DNA from: CBDFMR01 sp965249765
GTDB lineage: Bacteria > Bacteroidota > Bacteroidia > Chitinophagales > Saprospiraceae
Direction: 5' to 3'
Assembly (NCBI GenBank): GCA_965249765.1
Contig: CBDFMR010000005.1
Span: 2,666,001-2,730,000, forward strand
DNA length: 64,000 nt
Below are positions 57,734-64,000 of the stretch, in pieces (within the stretch, counting starts at the first letter, position 1; the number at the start of each line of letters is the position of its first letter). The position numbers and the translations under genes are program-made. Under the pieces are notes generated by a model that worked only from the letters and a program-made list of their open reading frames with translations, did not search any database and was not told where the DNA came from.

Positions 57734-59125
57734 TTATGAAGTTTTCAAGGTGTTGTAATACTTATAGAAATAAGGAATGGTTTCTATGCCCTTGTAATAA
57801 TTGAACAGGCCATAATGTTCATTTGGACTATGGATGTCATCACTATCAAGACCAAATCCCAGAAGCACTGACTTGACACCAAAGACCTCTTCAAACAAAG
57901 CAACAATAGGTATACTACCTCCTGACCGCTGTGGTATAGGTGCCTTTCCATAGGTTTTTTCCATTGCCATGTGTGCTGCCTTGTACTCTGGAGTGTCGGT
58001 AGGTGTTACTGCAGGCATTCCTCCGTGATGAGGTCGTACTTCTACTTTTACCCCTTCGGGTGCGATGCTTCTAAAGTGGTCAGTAAACAACTTGGTTATC
58101 TTTTCTGATTCCTGATTGGGAACAAGTCGCATGCTTATCTTGGCAAAAGCCTTAGAAGGAAGTACTGTCTTGGCGCCCTCGCCTATATATCCCCCCCACA
58201 TGCCATTGACATCGAGTGTAGGTCTGATGGAAGTACGCTCTAATGTCGTATAACCAGTCTCGCCCATAATTTCATCAATCTGCAGTGATCTCTTATAATG
58301 ATCCAGATCAAAGGGAGCTTCATTCATCTTGATTCTATCTTCGTCAGATACGACTTCGACATCATCATAAAATCCAGGAATCGTAATGTGATGATTCTCG
58401 TCTTTCATAGAAGTGATCATGTCACAAAGGACATTGATCGGATTGGCAACAGCACCGCCATATACTCCAGAGTGAAGATCCTTATTGGCTCCCGTAACTT
58501 CCACCTCTAAGTAACTCAATCCTCTAAGACCAACCGTGATAGATGGTACATCATTGGCAATTACTGACGTATCAGATAATAGCACTACGTCACATGCCAA
58601 TTTATCGGCATTTTCTTTACAATATATTCCTAAGTTATCAGATCCTACTTCTTCCTCTCCCTCTATCATGAACTTCAAGTTGCAGGGCAATTCTCCTCCA
58701 TGATTCATCGCTTCAAATGCCTTGATGTGCATATAAAGCTGCCCCTTGTCATCGCATGATCCTCGTGCAAAAATGGCACCATCAGGATGGATCTCTGTTT
58801 TCTTTATCACGGGCTCAAACGGTGGAGAATCCCATAAATCTAATGGATCAGGAGGCTGAACATCATAATGACCATAAACCAAGACAGTGGGAAGATCTGC
58901 ATTCACGATTTTATCGCCATAGACTATAGGATGTCCTGCTGTCTCACAGATTTCAACATTCTCTGCTCCGGCAGAAGTAAGCTTTTCAGCTATATACTCT
59001 GCTGTACGTCTAACGTCAGCACTATAGGCTGAGTCAGCACTGATAGATGGTATTTTGAGGAGCTCAAGAAGCTCTTCTAAAAACCTTTCCTTATGACTGG
59101 AAATATAAGTCTGCACATTGTCCAT
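57734..59125 (-). CDS. M20-family dipeptidase
   Basis: 463 residues. Metal ligands and catalytic residues appear in VYGHYDVQPPDP, GSCDDKGQ, EGEEEVGS and the C-terminal DDIHSPNEH. It has an inserted lid domain (about 205-365) with RMGVEV-like segments, as in carnosinase and related M20 dipeptidases. The enzyme is cytoplasmic and cleaves dipeptides. The FKBP gene follows after 2 bases and cdaA precedes it by 49 bases. Confidence 0.93.
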   Translation of the reverse strand: MDNVQTYISSHKERFLEELLELLKIPSISADSAYSADVRRTAEYIAEKLTSAGAENVEICETAGHPIVYGDKIVNADLPTVLVYGHYDVQPPDPLDLWDSPPFEPVIKKTEIHPDGAIFARGSCDDKGQLYMHIKAFEAMNHGGELPCNLKFMIEGEEEVGSDNLGIYCKENADKLACDVVLLSDTSVIANDVPSITVGLRGLSYLEVEVTGANKDLHSGVYGGAVANPINVLCDMITSMKDENHHITIPGFYDDVEVVSDEDRIKMNEAPFDLDHYKRSLQIDEIMGETGYTTLERTSIRPTLDVNGMWGGYIGEGAKTVLPSKAFAKISMRLVPNQESEKITKLFTDHFRSIAPEGVKVEVRPHHGGMPAVTPTDTPEYKAAHMAMEKTYGKAPIPQRSGGSIPIVALFEEVFGVKSVLLGFGLDSDDIHSPNEHYGLFNYYKGIETIPYFYKYYNTLKTS

Positions 59126-59174
59126 ATTATCAATTTATCTGGGCGACGAAGGTACAGATATTTGTGGAAGGAGA

Positions 59175-59966
59175 CTAAAGATTTTTCTCGAGAAGTGAGG
59201 TGACGCCAGCAATTCCCACTGCCTTATGAAGCTTACCCTCATAGGCATATGAAATGTCTCCAGTTTCTTCTGATACGATAATAACCAGTGCGTCAGTAGA
59301 CTCGGATACACCCAGTGCAGCCCTATGTCTAAGTCCCAATTCTCCATCCCTACTGGCCCTATCACTCAATGGAAGTACAGCGCTTACAGCGACTATCTTT
59401 TTATTGATGATGATCATGGCACCATCGTGCAAGGGTGAATTTTTAAAGAATATGCTTTCGACAAGGCTACATTTAATATCGCTGTTGATTTCTTCACCAT
59501 TATTGGCATAGTCTCTCCATTGGCTTCCAGCTGATCCTATGACAATGAGGGCACCCATTTTCTCCTTGCTTAACCACGCCACAGATTTCTTCACTTCGCC
59601 TACATTGACATAGTCTACCTCGACATCCGTTTTAAAGCCTCCTTTTATGAATTTATTGACAAACTTAAATCTCCCTCTCAGCGTAGTATTGCCCAATAGA
59701 AGTAAAAATTTCCTCACCTCAGGCTGAAAAATGATAATAAGAAACAGCACACCAAACCCCACAAACTTGCCTAATAAAGTAGACAAGAGCTTCATTTCGA
59801 GTGCCCCTACCAACCAATAGATCAAGTAGACCAATATCACTCCAATGAATATGTTGAATGCGATGGTTCCTCTAAGCAGCTTATAAACAAGGTAAATCAG
59901 ATATGCTACGATGAGTACATCAAGGATGTCCCATATTTTAATGTCCTGAATCGAAATAAAGTCCAA
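59175..59966 (-). CDS. cdaA: diadenylate cyclase CdaA, makes c-di-AMP
   Basis: 263 residues. Three N-terminal membrane helices (about 15-32, 36-53 and 65-82) precede a DAC domain with DGA (181-183) and RHR (213-215), the two motifs that bind ATP and metal. It is the membrane-bound CdaA/DacA type that controls osmotic and potassium balance in many bacteria. It is 11 bases downstream of the S9 peptidase gene and 49 bases upstream of the M20 gene. No glmM gene is in this run. Confidence 0.96.
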   Translation of the reverse strand: MDFISIQDIKIWDILDVLIVAYLIYLVYKLLRGTIAFNIFIGVILVYLIYWLVGALEMKLLSTLLGKFVGFGVLFLIIIFQPEVRKFLLLLGNTTLRGRFKFVNKFIKGGFKTDVEVDYVNVGEVKKSVAWLSKEKMGALIVIGSAGSQWRDYANNGEEINSDIKCSLVESIFFKNSPLHDGAMIIINKKIVAVSAVLPLSDRASRDGELGLRHRAALGVSESTDALVIIVSEETGDISYAYEGKLHKAVGIAGVTSLLEKNL

Positions 59967-59977
59967 TACCCTCTGTT

Positions 59978-62116
59978 TTAATAATTAATCTCTTCTTTCA
60001 TGTTATAAAACATAAAACTAAGCAAGTCCGCCACTTCTTCTATTCTCTTAGACGTAGGTTTGCCTGCTCCGTGACCTGCTGACTTATCTATTCTTATCAA
60101 TACAGGATTTTCACCTTGATGCTTACGCTGCAATTCCGCTATATACTTAAAAGAATGAGCGGGCACTACTCTATCATCATGATCTGCTGTAGTAACCATG
60201 GTTGCAGGGTAAAGCCGTGGCTTCACATTGTGTAATGGTGAGTATTTTATCAGGTAATTAAATGCCTCGAGATCATCACTCCTGCCATAGTCCGTCGCCC
60301 ATGCCCATCCGATCGTAAACTTATGATACCTGAGCATGTCCAGGACACCGACACCGGGAAAAGTTACGGCATAAAGGTCAGGACGTTGCGTCATACATGC
60401 ACCTACAAGCAAGCCACCATTAGATCTTCCTTCTATCGCTAGCTTCTCACTGCTCGTATATCCCTTATCTATCAAAAACTCGGCTGCAGCGATAAAGTCA
60501 TCAAAAACATTCTGCTTCCTTTCAAGAGTACCTGCCTTGTGCCAATCTGATCCAAACTCTCCACCTCCTCTAATATTGGCGACAACATAGATTCCGTCAT
60601 TTTCAATTATAGGCAATCTACTTATCGCAAAGCTAGGAACAATAGGAATGTCAAAACCGCCATAGCCATACAATAATGTTGGGCGCTTACCGTCATAGGC
60701 AAGTCCTTTTTTATGCGTAATGAACATGGGGATTCTAGTCCCATCCTTACTTGTATACCATTCCTGTACCGTTACATAATTCTCAGCGTCAAAGTCGATC
60801 TTAGGTTCTTCGTAAACTGTAGACTCGAGCGTCTCCGTATTGAGTTTATAGATGGTGGTAGGACGTGTAAAAGAGCTAAAACTGTAAAAGGCCGTTTTCT
60901 CGTCTTTGTCTCCCGAGATTCCACTTGTTGTACCGATTCCTGGCAATTCCAATGTCCCACGCTCCTTTCCCTCAAGGTCAAATACCTTGACGCTAGAACT
61001 GGCATCATGAAGGTAGGAAGCAAACAACTTATCACCGGCAATACTCGCTGATCGCAAAGCATCATCAGACTCAGGAACCAGCACTTGCCACGCCGCCTCA
61101 GATGGCGACTGTGGATCCACGACTATGATGCGCTGCTTAGAAGCTCCATGATTGGTTACAAAAATCAACTTTCCATTTATTTCATCAATCAAGTTGAAAT
61201 CATGATCAAAGCCCTCAACAACATCTACAAAATCTCCTCCCGTCTTGAGATTCTTGATTTTTACAGCATTACCACTTGTGGATTCCACTAAACTTAGGAC
61301 AAGATATTCCTCATTTGACGAAGTAGCGGCATAAACATTTCTTTGAGGATTGTCATTGTCTTCATATACGAGAACATCATCCTTCTGGTCTGTTCCCAGC
61401 TTGTGATAATACAGCTTGTGGAATTCATTCTTGCCTGATAGTTTATCATCATCCGTAGCAGCAGGATACCTGCCATAGTAGAAGCCTTCTCCCGCCCATG
61501 AGATGGAGGAAAACTTGATCCACTCCACTTTTTCATCAAGGAGTTTGTCTTCTTTTAGATCTTTAATGTAGACAGTACGCCAGTCAGAACCGCCTTCGGA
61601 CACCTGATAAGCCATATATCGTCCATCCATGCTAAATCCCATTGACCCAAGAGAGCTTGTGCCATCCTCTGATAGTTTATTAGGGTCAAGAATCATTGTT
61701 GCATCTCCTTCAAGATCTGATTTGGCATATAAGACGCTTTGGTTTTGAAGTCCATCATTTTTTAAATAATAGTAATCATCCCCTTCCTTAAATGGTGTAC
61801 CTATCTTCTCATAGTTCCAGAGTTTGGTAAGTCGGGCATTCAGAGCACTGCGATATGGAATAGAATCCAAGTAGGAGAAAGTCACCTTATTTTGTCGATC
61901 TACCCAGTCAATAGTTTCCTCAGAATTATCATCTTCCAACCATCGGAATGGATCGAGAATCACATTGCCATGGTAGTCCTCACTGACGTCTTTATCCATC
62001 CTCGTATCGGGATAATCTACATTGAAACTTTTAAATTCCATAGGGTGTTTTTCTTCCTTACAAGCTATTAATAATACAATAATGGATAGCCATAAACAGA
62101 CTGTACAATTCTTCAT
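59978..62116 (-). CDS. S9-family prolyl oligopeptidase, predicted lipoprotein
   Basis: 712 residues. The signal peptide ends in the lipobox LLIAC with Cys19, so the mature protein should be lipid-anchored in the periplasm. An N-terminal beta-propeller (about 45-440) is followed by the alpha/beta hydrolase domain, with nucleophile S565 in GRSNGGLL, an Asp in TADHDDRVVP and His in DKSAGHGAG. It cleaves short peptides after Pro. It is the first gene of the run with cdaA. Confidence 0.95.
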   Translation of the reverse strand: MKNCTVCLWLSIIVLLIACKEEKHPMEFKSFNVDYPDTRMDKDVSEDYHGNVILDPFRWLEDDNSEETIDWVDRQNKVTFSYLDSIPYRSALNARLTKLWNYEKIGTPFKEGDDYYYLKNDGLQNQSVLYAKSDLEGDATMILDPNKLSEDGTSSLGSMGFSMDGRYMAYQVSEGGSDWRTVYIKDLKEDKLLDEKVEWIKFSSISWAGEGFYYGRYPAATDDDKLSGKNEFHKLYYHKLGTDQKDDVLVYEDNDNPQRNVYAATSSNEEYLVLSLVESTSGNAVKIKNLKTGGDFVDVVEGFDHDFNLIDEINGKLIFVTNHGASKQRIIVVDPQSPSEAAWQVLVPESDDALRSASIAGDKLFASYLHDASSSVKVFDLEGKERGTLELPGIGTTSGISGDKDEKTAFYSFSSFTRPTTIYKLNTETLESTVYEEPKIDFDAENYVTVQEWYTSKDGTRIPMFITHKKGLAYDGKRPTLLYGYGGFDIPIVPSFAISRLPIIENDGIYVVANIRGGGEFGSDWHKAGTLERKQNVFDDFIAAAEFLIDKGYTSSEKLAIEGRSNGGLLVGACMTQRPDLYAVTFPGVGVLDMLRYHKFTIGWAWATDYGRSDDLEAFNYLIKYSPLHNVKPRLYPATMVTTADHDDRVVPAHSFKYIAELQRKHQGENPVLIRIDKSAGHGAGKPTSKRIEEVADLLSFMFYNMKEEINY

Positions 62117-62236
62117 AGGACTGGATTAATTATTTGAAATGGTTATTGAAATACTAAAATAGAAAAAATAATACGTTTAAAGTGGATCAGCTCTATCTTT
62201 ACGACCTACGTCTTCCATAAAGAGACCAATAGTAAT

Positions 62237-63403
62237 ATGACTAGGATTAAATTCAGAATAGCATTCATAATAGGCATATGCTGTGCAATGGCAATCATCA
62301 GCGATGCCCAAAAGGAGGTGAAGACCGAGGACGGCCGCACCATCATCATCATGCCAGATGGATCTTGGGAATACAAGACCACGACAGATGTAGAAAACGA
62401 GATGGAAGCTACAAGTGATACCATCAAATCTGTCCTAGTAGATGACAGTGATCTTTCCGTGTTTGAGATTCCCTCGCGTAATTCATTGGACCCTTTGGAC
62501 CAGGAGGCTCAGATGATCTCTTTTTACAAAAGTGAAATAGTCAGACTTATGCCGATCATATCAGAAGATCTAATGATGAAGATGGGTACTTATAGCATTC
62601 TTAGAGATGAGTATAATATTGCCAAGAAGGGTGACGACAAGCAGGAGCGCGAGTATCTAAAAGAAGAGGTGGATGATCTAAAAGATGAGATAAAGTCCCA
62701 TGAGAATAAATTGAGCAGCTTAAACAAAATCGAGCGTAAGCTTTATGAAACCGAGACAAAGAAAGCAAGGGATATACAGAAGGACTTGAAGAAGATAAAG
62801 AAGGATATGTTGGAGAAATTCGGTGTGGTATGGGGAGTAAATGGAAGCAGTAAAGAATCCATAGAGAACTTTTTTTTCGAATTGGAAGAGAAGAAATCTC
62901 AACATGAATTGCAATGCAATATCCTTTATGATGCAGAAGATCAAAGCTTAGGACAATATAGAAAGGAGATTGCCCCGGTATATTTTTTCGCCTACACTCA
63001 TCCCAAGCTTAAAGCACACTTAAAAGAAAAGAACTTCCTCAACTGTAATGCCGCTCTTGTAGAAGTTGATGGCAATAAATTTCTAAAACTTGAGGTCAGA
63101 ATCGACTCTGACGAAGCTAAGAAAAGTTACGGAGGGATAGATCGAGAGGCTTTATTACGAATCCAACTAATAAATGGTGAAGTGGTTATTCTCAATTCTT
63201 CAAACAAGGACGGTGGAATTATCGAACCCTATAGTGGTGATACGATCTATGACCTTATCTATCCACTCCCCAATGGTGAAGCCAAAAAACTATCAAAAAC
63301 AGAAGTCGATAATGTAGGCATCATGTGGAATACTGGATTTGAAGAGTACGAAGTCTATGAGATCGATGCCTTGATGAATCAGATGAAATGCCTAAAATCT
63401 TAG
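62237..63403 (+). CDS. exported coiled-coil protein, unknown
   Basis: 388 residues. A signal peptide ends near AIISDAQ (residue 25). EDGRTIIIMPDGSWEYK follows, a short segment often seen after signal peptides in Bacteroidota. Residues about 125-205 form a strong coiled coil (EYLKEEVDDLKDEIKSHENKL). The C-terminal part is a beta-rich domain with two Cys. No family is recognised. It is divergent from the S9 gene and two bases upstream of miaE, so it may be cotranscribed with miaE. Confidence 0.65.
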   Translation: MTRIKFRIAFIIGICCAMAIISDAQKEVKTEDGRTIIIMPDGSWEYKTTTDVENEMEATSDTIKSVLVDDSDLSVFEIPSRNSLDPLDQEAQMISFYKSEIVRLMPIISEDLMMKMGTYSILRDEYNIAKKGDDKQEREYLKEEVDDLKDEIKSHENKLSSLNKIERKLYETETKKARDIQKDLKKIKKDMLEKFGVVWGVNGSSKESIENFFFELEEKKSQHELQCNILYDAEDQSLGQYRKEIAPVYFFAYTHPKLKAHLKEKNFLNCNAALVEVDGNKFLKLEVRIDSDEAKKSYGGIDREALLRIQLINGEVVILNSSNKDGGIIEPYSGDTIYDLIYPLPNGEAKKLSKTEVDNVGIMWNTGFEEYEVYEIDALMNQMKCLKS

Positions 63404-63404
63404 T

Positions 63405-63986
63405 ATGCTCGGATTAAAATTACCCACAGACCCTCGTTGGGTCAACCTTGCTGAGAAAGACCTAGAAGAAATCCTTACTGATCATGCTTACTGTGAACTG
63501 AAGGCTGCGACAAGCTGTATTTCAATTATCCAAAAGTACTCTGATAAGTCCGATATTGTCCAGGCACTCTCTCCTATAGTAACTGAGGAGTGGGGTCATT
63601 TCAGGCAGGTTATAAGGGAGCTCGATCAGAGGGGACTAAAGCTTGGCTTTCAAAGAAAGGATGAGTACGTAAACAAACTAATGTCCTTTCAGAAGAAAGG
63701 TGGCTCTAAGAATGATAGCCTTGTAGAGAAACTTCTTATTTGCGCCCTTATAGAGGCTAGGAGTTGTGAACGATTTAGATTGCTGTCATTACATATCTCA
63801 GAGGAGGAGCTTCGTGATTTTTATCATGGCTTTATGGTATCAGAAGCTGGCCATTACCGCTTGTTTATCGATCTTGCCAAGAAATACGGCGGTGAAGAAA
63901 AAGTGCAGGAAAGATGGCAGGAGTACCTCACCTTTGAGGCACAAGTGATGGAAGGTCTAGCCTATCGCGGTGATAGGGTGCATTGA
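63405..63986 (+). CDS. miaE: tRNA-(ms2io6A)-hydroxylase, MiaE-like
   Basis: 193 residues, all-helical ferritin-like diiron protein. Iron ligands are suggested by LTDHAYCELKA, EEWGHFRQV, IEARSCERF and SEAGHYRLF, which give the paired ExxH motifs. It hydroxylates the isoprenyl group of modified A37 in tRNA. The stop is 14 bases before the end of the window. Only one base separates it from the upstream stop. Confidence 0.92.
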   Translation: MLGLKLPTDPRWVNLAEKDLEEILTDHAYCELKAATSCISIIQKYSDKSDIVQALSPIVTEEWGHFRQVIRELDQRGLKLGFQRKDEYVNKLMSFQKKGGSKNDSLVEKLLICALIEARSCERFRLLSLHISEEELRDFYHGFMVSEAGHYRLFIDLAKKYGGEEKVQERWQEYLTFEAQVMEGLAYRGDRVH

Positions 63987-64000
63987 TGGTTATCATTATA

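Overview
The window is mostly chromosome of a member of the Bacteroidota, probably a Saprospiria- or Cytophaga-like marine or sludge lineage. The evidence is type IX secretion C-terminal sorting domains (intact near 32.8 kb, decayed near 29.2 kb), Bacteroidota-type promoter boxes (TAnnTTTG), and typical housekeeping genes: tig-clpP-clpX, a single bifunctional relA/spoT, fur, trmD, a cdaA-type diadenylate cyclase and miaE. The lineage call is inference from gene style only.

Region 1 (1 to about 9.8 kb) is a mobile element that ends at the 3' half of a tRNA-Pro(UGG) gene. It carries three unrelated recombinases: a small serine resolvase (2.3 kb), a large serine recombinase (6.1-7.8 kb) and a tyrosine integrase next to the tRNA fragment, inactivated by an in-frame stop and a frameshift. 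It also has several proteins I cannot assign. Inside it lies an AT-rich three-gene cassette (3.5-5.9 kb) whose middle gene is split by a recent IS5/IS903-type insertion with a perfect 9-bp target duplication. The left end lies outside the window.

Region 2 (9.8-12 kb) is a scarred integration hotspot. The tRNA-Pro 3' end is repeated, and a 1.86-kb segment with a broken patatin-like phospholipase lies between 24-bp direct repeats. Region 3 (12-28.7 kb) is ordinary chromosome: an RND/MMPL exporter with its LolA-like partner and an outer-membrane barrel, a MATE pump, clpX-clpP-tig, tRNA-Leu, relA/spoT-fur-GNAT, tag, a broken nitrilase and an HtrA protease.

Region 4 (28.7-51.2 kb) is a graveyard and nest of insertion sequences (ISKra4-, IS30-, ISAzo13-, two IS1634- and two IS66-like) around decayed secreted-protein and methyltransferase genes. 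In it sits a giant secreted gene (32.8-41.7 kb): seven 380-residue repeats, a signal peptide and a T9SS sorting domain, interrupted by one extra G. A small sigma-factor operon (48.7-50.1 kb) lies between two of the insertion sequences.

Region 5 (51.5-64 kb) is again chromosome: Nudix and pyrE (divergent), an M42 peptidase, a UbiA-like protein, a small nucleotidyltransferase pair that may be a toxin-antitoxin system, then a minus-strand run S9 peptidase-cdaA-M20 peptidase-FKBP-trmD, and finally a secreted coiled-coil protein with miaE.

Several genes differ from an intact reading frame by one base in a homopolymer (integrase, giant repeat gene, FKBP). Some of the apparent pseudogenes may therefore be sequencing errors rather than real decay.
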